Of a stretch of DNA of 64,000 nucleotides, positions 51,932-59,502 are shown piece by piece. The notes beneath the pieces were generated by a model that did no database searches, was not told the origin of the DNA, and saw only the letters and a program-made list of their open reading frames with translations. Numbering within the stretch: position 1 is the stretch's first letter; each line of letters begins with the position of its first letter. The stretch comes from Amycolatopsis jejuensis (GTDB taxonomy: Bacteria; Actinomycetota; Actinomycetes; Mycobacteriales; Pseudonocardiaceae), in NCBI RefSeq assembly GCF_000717335.1, contig NZ_JNYZ01000017.1, positions 62,001 through 126,000 of the forward strand, given 5' to 3'. Both the position numbers and the translations under genes were made by a program.

Positions 51932-52393
51932 GTGCCCGACCCCTTCGAGTTTGTCAAGAAGAGCCGACTGGACAATGAGCACGGTCTTCCTGTCCCGGCT
52001 CCTGCTGATGTCGTCGAGACCTGGATGCAGTTGGCCGAACTGGTTCGCTTCGAACTCGACCGAATCGGCTTGCCTGCATCGATCCAAACGAAAGATTCTC
52101 CGTGGGGCGACGAGCCGCCAGGGGTGTTGATCGAAGTGCACGAGATTGATCCATATGGCGTGATTGTCAAATGGCATCCACCCATCACGAGGTCGCCATC
52201 GTTCCGGGAGAAGTTGCGGGCGCAAGACTACGGAGATCCATTGTGGACGTACGTCGTCGAAGTGCGTCAAGTCATGGAGCAGGCCCTTTACCACATTCTC
52301 ACCAGAGCCGGTTTCCGGATGTTCGTCGATACCGGCGAGCATGTGAGCCAGATCTTTCGGGTCATCGCCGAACCGTCACGGCAGTTGGAGTGA
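51932..52393 (+). CDS. Candidate immunity protein for the deaminase-like toxin
   Basis: 153 residues from GTG 51932, with GAGGAAAG seven bases upstream. A soluble, mixed alpha/beta protein with no signal peptide, so cytosolic, as an immunity protein should be. Its segments include FVKKSRLDNEHGLPVPAPAD, VIVKWHPPITRSP and ALYHILTRAGFRMFVD. No family recognised. The small cytosolic partner just after a secreted toxin on the same strand, and the lower GC of the pair compared with flanking genes, are the usual setting of toxin-immunity pairs. The assignment rests on position alone. Confidence 0.75.
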   Translation: MPDPFEFVKKSRLDNEHGLPVPAPADVVETWMQLAELVRFELDRIGLPASIQTKDSPWGDEPPGVLIEVHEIDPYGVIVKWHPPITRSPSFREKLRAQDYGDPLWTYVVEVRQVMEQALYHILTRAGFRMFVDTGEHVSQIFRVIAEPSRQLE

Positions 52394-52416
52394 CCCACGC
52401 CGGTTGAATTGTCCTA

Positions 52417-52493
52417 GCTGAGGTGAGTAGCGGATGGATTTCCCGGTGGTCGGCAGTCTCTTGCCTGCCACCGGGGCAGCTGGTCACCTCAGC
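52417..52493. terminator. Nested inverted repeat between convergent genes
   Basis: GCTGAGGTGA (52417-52426) and TCACCTCAGC (52484-52493) are perfectly complementary. They enclose a second, imperfect hairpin whose stem begins CCCGGTGG. It starts 23 bases after the immunity-gene stop and reaches the last codons of the convergent membrane-protein gene, consistent with a bidirectional terminator. Confidence 0.6.
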
Positions 52494-54408
52494 GGTTCAG
52501 CTGATAAATCACCGCATCATCGTTGCGATAAACCTCATGCAGGAAAGGCTGCCCGGCCAAGTCGATCAATCCCTCGCCGGCATATGCGGGCTTCGGTGGG
52601 TCCGTCGGGCGGCCCAGGATCACCCAGTGGATGTTCAACCGCTCCACCGCCGCCCGCACGGCTGCATTCGTTTCGTACTCACGGAAATGCGCCGCCAGCA
52701 ACACTGCATCCGACGGCGGGCTCGTTCCGTCGTCGTGCGCGGCGACAGTGCGGACCCCGCTCAGCGCATACGTCCACGGGGTTCCGTCATAGCGGTCGTT
52801 CATCGCCCACTGGCCGGGTTTTGCCAGTTTCCCCAGTTCCACCATGGCGCGTTCTTCGCCGGGCGTGATGTTCTGGTTGCGCGGATTCGGGGACCAGTAA
52901 CCGTCCGCGATGCGGTCACCATTCGTTCGCGCGTAAAGGCCTTTCGTGACACCCACGAAAGCCAGCAGCACCACCGCAGCAAGGGCGGCAGGTGGAATAC
53001 GCGACGGAAGGTGTTCACGTAGCCACGCGTGCAGTGACGCAATGCCGTGGCCCGCAATGAACGACAGCGGCACGATCGCCATCGAAATGAACCGGAACGG
53101 GTCGTCCCACCACGGACGCGCCAGCGCCATCACCAACGGTGCATTCGACGACGACACGGCCATGTAGAACAAGCCGCTGATCAACGCCGTCAAGCCGATC
53201 CAGCGCAGTGCGCCCAGCCTGCGGAAGAAGATAAAACCGGTGAGCAGCGCCGCGGACAGCCAAATCTGCGGATGCGGCTCGAAATGCTGGAAACCGAGCA
53301 GGGCGCCCAGCGCATTCGTCGCGCGCCATTCGCTCGGCCAGCCCAGGTACGGCAGCGAGCTGTTCGCCAGCCCCAGCGCGCCGAACAGCTGCAGCGACGC
53401 CACGAGCACCGACACCACCGCGATCGGCACCAGCGCCAGCAGGTCCCGTCCGATCGACCGCCACTGCTCGACCCAGCGTTGCACCAGCAGCGGCCCGGCG
53501 AACAGGATCGCGCCGAACAGTGTCGACGAGTGGATGCACAGCAGCCCGACCGCCGACACCATCAGCAGGAAACCCGTATCGGGTGCGACGCGGTCCAGGT
53601 AGCGGCGAAGCACCACCGCGGCCAGCGGCGTAAGCGCGAGGCCCAGCAGGAACGGGTACAGCGGCCCACGGTTCATCGACTCGTACAGGCCCATCACCGG
53701 CGCCGCCGACGCCAGCGCGACCGAGCCGGCCAGCACGGCGCGCCCGCGGAACGCGCGCACCATCACCACGAGCGACAGCGCCAGCAGTCCCGGCAGCAGC
53801 GCGGTGTTGACGTCGAGGATGAGCGGGATCGAGCCACCGCTGAGCGTGTACTGCACGGCTGCCAGCAGGTGGTACGCGTTGGGGTAGAAGGGCGGCGAGC
53901 CGTCGCCGTACCAGTTCACCGTGCCTGTGCCGAAGAGGCTGCCGTCGCCGGTGGAAGCGATGTAGCGGACACCGTTGGCCGCGTACGGCGCGTCGCCGCC
54001 CTGCGCGATCGCGCCGAGGTGACCCATGCCGCGTACGGCCGCGTAGAAGCCGATGACCGTCGCAAGCACAAGGCACGCGCCTACCGCCCAGTGCGCCCGC
54101 GGAGCCCACACGCGCGGCTCCGGTTCCGGCTGCCACCGCCGTACCGTGAAGCGCCGGAGCGCGAACGCGACGGCGGCGAAGATCACCGTGGTCAGCGCAT
54201 ACGTCCAGGCGTTGAACGGCAGCCCGACCGCGGACGCCCACGGCCCGGCGAGGCCGCCGATCGCGTAGCTCACCAGCGGCGTGAGACCGGCCAGCAGCCA
54301 CCCGCGCAGCCCGGCGGCGGCGCCGGTGATCAGCCCGGGAATCCCGAGTACGAGCAGGCAACAGGCGATGCTCGCCACAACGGACAGCAATGTGGGTTCG
54401 CTCGGCAC
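52489..54408 (-). CDS. DUF6541 multispan membrane protein (copy 1)
   Basis: About 639 residues from GTG 54408, chosen because GAGGAAG lies five bases upstream. Twelve or more hydrophobic helices precede a soluble C-terminal domain of about 170 residues that should lie outside. Family landmarks are RPWWDDPFRFISMAIVPLSF, WAMNDRYDGTPWTYALSGVR and the terminal INGR-like NDDAVIYQLNR. The overall plan resembles GT-C membrane glycosyltransferases, but no metal-binding Asp-Asp motif is obvious, so activity is unknown. A second, clearly related gene lies at 59503-61515. Confidence 0.87.
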   Translation of the reverse strand: MPSEPTLLSVVASIACCLLVLGIPGLITGAAAGLRGWLLAGLTPLVSYAIGGLAGPWASAVGLPFNAWTYALTTVIFAAVAFALRRFTVRRWQPEPEPRVWAPRAHWAVGACLVLATVIGFYAAVRGMGHLGAIAQGGDAPYAANGVRYIASTGDGSLFGTGTVNWYGDGSPPFYPNAYHLLAAVQYTLSGGSIPLILDVNTALLPGLLALSLVVMVRAFRGRAVLAGSVALASAAPVMGLYESMNRGPLYPFLLGLALTPLAAVVLRRYLDRVAPDTGFLLMVSAVGLLCIHSSTLFGAILFAGPLLVQRWVEQWRSIGRDLLALVPIAVVSVLVASLQLFGALGLANSSLPYLGWPSEWRATNALGALLGFQHFEPHPQIWLSAALLTGFIFFRRLGALRWIGLTALISGLFYMAVSSSNAPLVMALARPWWDDPFRFISMAIVPLSFIAGHGIASLHAWLREHLPSRIPPAALAAVVLLAFVGVTKGLYARTNGDRIADGYWSPNPRNQNITPGEERAMVELGKLAKPGQWAMNDRYDGTPWTYALSGVRTVAAHDDGTSPPSDAVLLAAHFREYETNAAVRAAVERLNIHWVILGRPTDPPKPAYAGEGLIDLAGQPFLHEVYRNDDAVIYQLNR

Positions 54409-54604
54409 AGTCTTCCTCAGCTGGTGGTGGATCCGCCTGCCCCCGGGTAGCGGATCGGAATCGAAGCCCACATTAGCGGGCCGCATATACACTCGAACGG
54501 CTTATGTCCGGGAAGCAGCGCAGCGCGCTTGACTGGAACCGGTGAGCAGCCGTCGGCCAGGGGGTCGGCCGGACGGGTGAGGGGCGCGGGAGGCAGGGGG
54601 TCGC

Positions 54605-56134
54605 GTGGTCTACGCGGTCGCAGGGGGATGGCTGGTGCTGGCTGCGCTGGTCGTCGCGACGTGGCGGCAGATCGCGCAGCACCGCGGATGGCGCGGGTGC
54701 GTCCTCGTGCTCGTCCTGGCTTTTTCGGTGCTCCACCAGCTGATGTTCGCCACCGAAACCGAGGACGCGTTCGTCAGCTTCCGGTACGCGCAGAACATCG
54801 CCGACGGCAACGGCCCGGTGTTCAATCCCGGTGACCGCAGCGAGGGGTACGGGAACTTCCTCTGGCTCGTGGTGATCGCGTTGCCGCGGGCGGCGTTCGG
54901 GGCCGAGGTGCCCGCGACGGCGGTCACGTTCGGGGTCATCGCCGTGCTGGGGTGCGTGGTGGTCGCGTACCTCCTCGCAAACCGGATCACCGCGCTCGCG
55001 CTGCCGGAAGGCGCCGAGCCGCGGCCGGCGGTCGGGATCGCGGCCGCGCTGCTCACCGCGGGCGCGAACGGTCTCGCCGTGTACGGGCCGTCGGGCACCG
55101 AGATGCCGATGTTCGCGTTGCTGGTCCTGTCTGTGGTGTACGCGCTGGTCGCGCGCCGTCCGCTGGTTGCCGGGGTGCTGGTGGCGGGCGCGGTGATGAC
55201 GCGTCCGGAAGGCCTGGTGCTCGCTGTCCTGGGCGGGTTGTGGCTGGTTTCCGCTGCGATGCGGCGACGGCACAACTGGTGGGCGCCGGTCGGGTTCGCG
55301 CTGGGTGCGCTCGTGTTCCTGGTCCCGTGGGCGGCCTGGCGGGCCACCTACTACCAGCATTTCCTGCCCGGCACGGCGCCCGCACCCGGACTGGATTGGC
55401 CGTACCTGGGCAGCTTTGCCTTGGCGCACTTGGGTTTCCTGATCCCCGCAGCCGCGGCGGCCGGGGTGTTGATGATCATCCGGAGTCATGCGACCGAAGC
55501 CCGGTCTGCTATTTGGCTACTCTTTGCGCTCGCGCTATGTCATACTGTGTTCGTACTGATGTTCGAACAAGATGTGGATTCAGCTTGGCGGCTCCTCGCT
55601 CCCGTGCCGCCGGTGTTGGCGGTTGCCGCAGTGGGTGCGTACGGAGTCCTCGCCGCCGTACGTCCCTCGCCAAGGCCGCGCACGGTTTCGCGGACGGTGC
55701 CGGCCGCTGCAGCCGTACTCACCGGCGTGGCGGTTGCGGTCTCGGTGCTGAGCCCGGACCTGCTGGCGCGCGTCCGCGGGTGGAATGCGCAAGGCGCCCA
55801 GCTGGCCGAGATCGGCGACTGGCTGGCGCGCTACCTGCCACCGGGCTCGGTCGTGAGCGCCGGTTCGCCGGGGCTGCTCGCGAGCCGCGCCGGGACGCAG
55901 GTGCTGGTGGTCGGCCCGGACGCGGAACGGTCGACGCTGGCCGTCCCCGGCCGGTCGGGCTACGTCCAGCACCAGGACTGCACCGACGACCAGCCGGCGT
56001 GGTACCGCGTAGCGACATTCCAGCGCGCGGGCACGCCGTACTGGATCTCGGTGTACCCGAGGGCCGAGGACGCGAGCCGGTTGGTCGAGGAGCTGGACCG
56101 GGCGCCGGACTTCCGGTACGTGTCGTGCCCGTGA
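54605..56134 (+). CDS. GT-C-fold membrane glycosyltransferase, AftB/ZomB-like
   Basis: 509 residues from GTG 54605. About ten to twelve membrane helices with a first outer loop reading ETEDAFVSFRYAQNIADGNG, then PVFNPGDRSEGYGNFLWLVV. The E-D-A-F motif with the following R-Y-A and N-P-G is typical of GT-C enzymes that use polyprenyl-phosphate sugars, such as AftB, which caps mycobacterial arabinan. The protein lies in the arabinogalactan-type region with glf, PAP2 phosphatase and UbiA, which supports an arabinofuranosyltransferase. The donor and linkage are not established. A 546-base gene-free stretch follows. Confidence 0.87.
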   Translation: MVYAVAGGWLVLAALVVATWRQIAQHRGWRGCVLVLVLAFSVLHQLMFATETEDAFVSFRYAQNIADGNGPVFNPGDRSEGYGNFLWLVVIALPRAAFGAEVPATAVTFGVIAVLGCVVVAYLLANRITALALPEGAEPRPAVGIAAALLTAGANGLAVYGPSGTEMPMFALLVLSVVYALVARRPLVAGVLVAGAVMTRPEGLVLAVLGGLWLVSAAMRRRHNWWAPVGFALGALVFLVPWAAWRATYYQHFLPGTAPAPGLDWPYLGSFALAHLGFLIPAAAAAGVLMIIRSHATEARSAIWLLFALALCHTVFVLMFEQDVDSAWRLLAPVPPVLAVAAVGAYGVLAAVRPSPRPRTVSRTVPAAAAVLTGVAVAVSVLSPDLLARVRGWNAQGAQLAEIGDWLARYLPPGSVVSAGSPGLLASRAGTQVLVVGPDAERSTLAVPGRSGYVQHQDCTDDQPAWYRVATFQRAGTPYWISVYPRAEDASRLVEELDRAPDFRYVSCP

Positions 56135-56680
56135 GTCGCTGACCTGCGGGGGAGCTGGGTGGCGCCGGAAGGGGACTTCTGGAGGGAAGGTGGTTGCCGG
56201 GAGAGGCAACGGATGCCGAAGAGTGTTGCGGACCGGCGCAACCGGGCGGGAGCCCGACGGATCGGTGACGGCGATGCGTCTGGGGCGGGAGCGTCGCGGC
56301 TGCGGTGTGGTGGTGGCTGACGCTGTCGCGATGGTGGCTGAGCCGATGCGTCTGGGGTGAGAGCGTCGCGGCTGCGGTGTGGTGGTGGCTGAGGCTGTTG
56401 CGACGGTGGCTGAGTCGATGCGTCTGGGGCGGGGCTGTCGAGGCTGCGGTCGTGGCCGAGCGGTCGAACCATGGCCGAGCCGACGCGAGCGGCGGTGCAA
56501 CAGCGACCGTGGTCCAGCCGGACCGCCGTCGACGCCGGGGCGATGCTGCCCGAGCAAGGCTGGGCTGGCGTGACCGGAGCGCGGAGCAACCGCAGCTCAG
56601 CAGCCCCACCGCGGCAACTGTGGCCCATCCGACGCGTCGATCACGGCGGCGAGAACCTACGGTTCCGTAACCTGGACTGC
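56135..56680. other. Long gap without a supported gene
   Basis: 546 bases between the GT-C gene and the PlsC gene. It contains a 72-base tandem repeat (56273-56450) and G-rich, low-complexity sequence. Open frames exist on both strands, including a Trp- and Arg-rich one, but they derive from the repeat and have no domain or ribosome site. I see no clear promoter or terminator. Confidence 0.7.
56273..56450. repeat. 72-base tandem repeat, about 2.5 copies
   Basis: Copies start at 56273, 56345 and 56417, each with GATGCGTCTGGGG; the first two full copies differ at six or seven positions, and the third is partial. The 72-base period is a multiple of three, but the gap appears not to be coding. 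A minisatellite-type expansion is likely. Confidence 0.8.
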
Positions 56681-57406
56681 ATGGCTGACCTCGTGTACCC
56701 GCCCGTGCTGGTTGCTGCACAGCTGATGTTCCGGTTGCTCGGCAATCGCATCCGGATTTCCGGGGCGGAGTACGTGCCGGAGAGTGGTGGTGCGGTGCTT
56801 GCCTGCACGCACGTCAGCTACCTGGACTTCATCTACTGCGGCCTCGGTGCGCGGCCGTCGAAGCGGCTCGTGCGGTTCATGGCCAAGCACGAGATCTTCG
56901 GCAACCGCATCGCCGGTCCGTTGATGCGTGGCATGCATCACATCCCGGTGGACCGCTCCGCTGGGCAAGCCTCCTACGACCAGGCCGTGGACCGTCTGCG
57001 TGCGGGCGAGGTGGTGGGCGTCTTCCCGGAGGCGACGATCAGCCGGTCGTTCACCGTGAAAGAGATCAAGACCGGGGCGGTCCGGATGGCTGCCGAGGCG
57101 GGCGTGCCGGTGGTCCCGATGGCGTTGTGGGGTACGCAGCGGCTGTGGACGAAAGGCCGTCCCAAGGACCTCACCCGCAGGCATGTGCCCATTTCCGTCG
57201 TGCTCGGCGAGCCGATGACACCCGGCCCGGACGACGCCTGTGAGGTCCGCACCAAGGACCTCCGTGCCCGCATGTCCGCGCTGCTCGACCAAGCGCAGGC
57301 CGAGTACCCCGAGACGCCCGCCGACGACGAGCGCTGGTGGCTGCCCGCTCACCTCGGCGGCACCGCGCCTACCCCGGAGGAAGCCGCCGCACTGGACCGC
57401 CCCTGA
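56681..57406 (+). CDS. 1-acyl-glycerol-3-phosphate acyltransferase (PlsC-like)
   Basis: 241 residues from ATG 56681; the frame is open further upstream but reads through repeats and low-complexity sequence. The acyltransferase motifs are LACTHVSYLDFIYC (H-x4-D) and GVFPEATISRSFTVKEIKTG (the FPEGT-type block). It transfers an acyl chain in phospholipid or glycolipid synthesis at the inner membrane. In M. tuberculosis, PlsC-like genes Rv3814c-Rv3816c lie next to a HAD phosphatase, as here, in the same cell-wall region. Substrate not known. It ends 12 bases before the palindromic repeat array. Confidence 0.93.
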   Translation: MADLVYPPVLVAAQLMFRLLGNRIRISGAEYVPESGGAVLACTHVSYLDFIYCGLGARPSKRLVRFMAKHEIFGNRIAGPLMRGMHHIPVDRSAGQASYDQAVDRLRAGEVVGVFPEATISRSFTVKEIKTGAVRMAAEAGVPVVPMALWGTQRLWTKGRPKDLTRRHVPISVVLGEPMTPGPDDACEVRTKDLRARMSALLDQAQAEYPETPADDERWWLPAHLGGTAPTPEEAAALDRP

Positions 57407-57418
57407 GCAGTCCCCCGG

Positions 57419-57516
57419 CCCAAAACCACCCCAATGTGGCATTGGGTGCATCTGACGCAACCAATGTGGCATTGGGTGCGTCAGATGCAACCAATGTGGC
57501 ATTGGGGTGGTTTGGG
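57419..57516. repeat. 98-base palindrome built of three CCAATGTGGCATTGG repeats
   Basis: CCAATGTGGCATTGG starts at 57431, 57461 and 57491, an exact period of 30. The two spacers (TGCATCTGACGCA and TGCGTCAGATGCA) are reverse complements of each other, and the outer flanks CCACCCC/GGGGTGG and AAA/TTT also pair. The whole block is therefore one nearly perfect palindrome. It lies between the convergent PlsC and HAD genes and could be a bidirectional terminator or a REP-like element. A related single copy occurs at 22325. Confidence 0.9.
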
Positions 57517-57532
57517 CTCTGACGGGCGCGGG

Positions 57533-58357
57533 TCAGAACCAGCGCTCCAATACCTGCGCCACCCCGTCCTCCGACGCCGGTCCCGTCACCTCGTCCGCTA
57601 CCGCCAACGCGGCCCGGTGTCCGTTGGCCATTGCGACGCCGTGGCCCGCCCACTGGAGCATCTCGACGTCGTTCGGCATGTCGCCGAAGGCGATCACCGA
57701 TTCCGCCGGCACGGAGAAGCGGGCGGCGACGTCGGCGAGGCCGGTCGCCTTCGTGATGCCGGGTGCGGCCAGTTCGATCAGGCCGCCCGAAGACGAGTAC
57801 GTGATGTCCACCGCACCGTCGAGGACCGCGCGCGCCGCCTCCGCCATTTCCTCCGACGTCATGCCACGGCGGCTGATGAGCAGCTTGATCGCCGTTTTAC
57901 CCAGCACCTCGGCGCGCATCGCGGTGCGGCCCTCGCCGTCTCCCCACGGGTTGTGGTACTCCGGCTCGATCACGAAATTGCGCAGGTCATGGTCGACCGC
58001 TCCGGTGCCGATCCGCTCGGCGGCCAACCGGCATCCGGGCAGCGCCTTCTCGAGGGCGCCGGCCAGGTCGTGCAGCAGCTTCGGGTCGAGTTCGCCGTGC
58101 ACTGCGACCACCGAATCCTTGCCGATGTCGAGCAGCACCGCACCGTTTGCGCACACCGCGTAACCCGTCAGACGCAGTGGACCGGCGATCGGCGCGATCC
58201 AGCGCGGCGGGCGGCCGGTGCACAGCACGAACGGGACGTCGTCGTCGATGACGCGCCGGACCACCGCGACCGTGCGCGGGGTCACCGCCTCGCTGGGACC
58301 GAGCAGGGTGCCGTCGACATCGGATGCGACCAACCGGGGTTTCTCCACGTGCCCCAT
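57533..58357 (-). CDS. Cof-type HAD-superfamily phosphatase
   Basis: 274 residues from ATG 58357; a longer frame to 58522 is antisense to the F420-type gene. The HAD motifs are VASDVDGTLLGPSEA (nucleophile Asp and acid Asp), FVLCTGRPP, a lysine in TAIKLLISRRG or TKATGLADVA, and VIAFGDMPNDVEMLQWAGHG. The C2 cap between motifs places it with Cof/YbiV-type sugar-phosphate or cofactor phosphatases. In mycobacteria a HAD gene of this type (Rv3813c) accompanies PlsC homologues. Substrate unknown. Confidence 0.93.
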   Translation of the reverse strand: MGHVEKPRLVASDVDGTLLGPSEAVTPRTVAVVRRVIDDDVPFVLCTGRPPRWIAPIAGPLRLTGYAVCANGAVLLDIGKDSVVAVHGELDPKLLHDLAGALEKALPGCRLAAERIGTGAVDHDLRNFVIEPEYHNPWGDGEGRTAMRAEVLGKTAIKLLISRRGMTSEEMAEAARAVLDGAVDITYSSSGGLIELAAPGITKATGLADVAARFSVPAESVIAFGDMPNDVEMLQWAGHGVAMANGHRAALAVADEVTGPASEDGVAQVLERWF

Positions 58358-58414
58358 TCTCCCGGGCGCTGCCCGTTCGAGCGAATGTCTGTGGCGGGCG
58401 CTACCGTCGGCCTC

Positions 58415-59311
58415 GTGCGAGCAGGCATCGTGATCCTTCCCGAAGATCGTTGGTGGGCGGCCGAACCCAAGTGGCGGGCGGCCGAGGAATACGGCTTCGA
58501 CCACGCGTGGACCTACGACCACCTCGGCTGGCGGTCACTGGTCGACGGCCCGTGGTTCTCCGCCGTGCCCACGCTCACCGCGGCCGCCATGGTCACGTCC
58601 ACCATCCGCCTCGGCACCTTCGTGGCGTCGCCGGTCGCGCGGCATCCGGTGCCGTTCGCGCGCGAGCTGATCACTCTCGACGACGTGTCCGACGGCCGGT
58701 TCGTGCTCGGCGTCGGCGCCGGCGTCGACAGCTCGAATTACGACGCGAAGGTTGTCGCTGCGCCCGACCTCACGCCGCGGCAGCGCGCAGACCGGTTCAC
58801 CGAGTTCGTCGAGGCCCTCGACGGGCTGCTGATGACCGACGGATTCGACTTCTCCGGCGAGTACTACACCGCCCGCGGTGCGCGGAACCTGCCCGGCACC
58901 GTGCAGCGGCCGCGGCTGCCGTTCGTAGTTGCCGCGAACGGACCGCGCACCATGACGCTGGCCGCGCGGTTCGGCGCCGGCTGGGTCACCACCGGCCGCG
59001 GCGGCGCCAGCACCGACGAATGGTGGACCGGCATTGCCGAACTCGTCCGCACCTTCGACCAGCGCCTGGCCGAGGCGGGGCGGGAACCGGCGAGCATCCA
59101 GCGCTACCTCAGCCTCGACGCCGCCCCGGTGTTCTCGCTCAGCAGCGTCGCCGCGTTCCGCGAAGCCACCGATCGGGCACGTGAGCTCGGATTCACCGAC
59201 GTCATCACCCACTGGCCGCGTTCGAGCGGGCCGTACGAGGGGCACGAGTCGGTGCTGGAGAAGGTCGTCGACGAGGTTTTGCCGGGTCTCAAGGCCGAAC
59301 AGGCCGAATAA
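58415..59311 (+). CDS. LLM-class (probably F420-dependent) oxidoreductase
   Basis: About 298 residues from GTG 58415 (MRAGIVILPEDRWWAAEPKW); an ATG 30 bases earlier is in frame. A luciferase-like TIM barrel: WTYDHLGWRSL near the start, TIRLGTFVASPVARHPVPFA, SDGRFVLGVGAGVD and FVVAANGPRTMTLAARFGAG. Actinobacterial members often use coenzyme F420 for hydride transfer. The gene is divergent from the HAD gene with a 57-base gap. There is no link to the LuxC/LuxE genes at 42-44 kb beyond the shared superfamily name. Substrate unknown. Confidence 0.9.
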   Translation: MRAGIVILPEDRWWAAEPKWRAAEEYGFDHAWTYDHLGWRSLVDGPWFSAVPTLTAAAMVTSTIRLGTFVASPVARHPVPFARELITLDDVSDGRFVLGVGAGVDSSNYDAKVVAAPDLTPRQRADRFTEFVEALDGLLMTDGFDFSGEYYTARGARNLPGTVQRPRLPFVVAANGPRTMTLAARFGAGWVTTGRGGASTDEWWTGIAELVRTFDQRLAEAGREPASIQRYLSLDAAPVFSLSSVAAFREATDRARELGFTDVITHWPRSSGPYEGHESVLEKVVDEVLPGLKAEQAE

Positions 59312-59461
59312 CTACTCCATTCGGGTGGCCTCGAACCCGCCGGGAAACCAGACCGGGGGACCAGGCGTCTGGGCAGGTGAGAAGAGGGGGAACGGCCCGG
59401 CGGGGAGGTCGTCTTCTCGAGCAGTGGGCACCCTCCGGGGTGCCGGGGACGGGGAGGTCCT

Positions 59462-59492
59462 CGTGACCGCGGCGGGGGCGGCCGCGGTCACG
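59462..59492. terminator. Terminator hairpin between convergent genes
   Basis: CGTGACCGCGGC and GCCGCGGTCACG form a perfect 12-base stem around GGGGGCG. It lies in the gap between the stop of the F420-type oxidoreductase (59311) and the stop of DUF6541 copy 2 (59503). Confidence 0.85.
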
Positions 59493-59502
59493 AGGATCCG
59501 TC

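Noticed and set aside
56305..56670. Trp/Arg-rich open frame in the 546-base gap
   Set aside because: It is produced by the 72-base tandem repeat and low-complexity sequence, with no conserved features.
57419..57516. CRISPR array
   Set aside because: Three 15-base repeats with a 30-base period could suggest one, but the spacers are reverse complements, the repeats are palindromic and no cas gene is present.
57434..57532. Small peptide with repeated Met-Trp-His-Trp
   Set aside because: It comes entirely from the palindromic repeat, has no ribosome site and lies between convergent genes.
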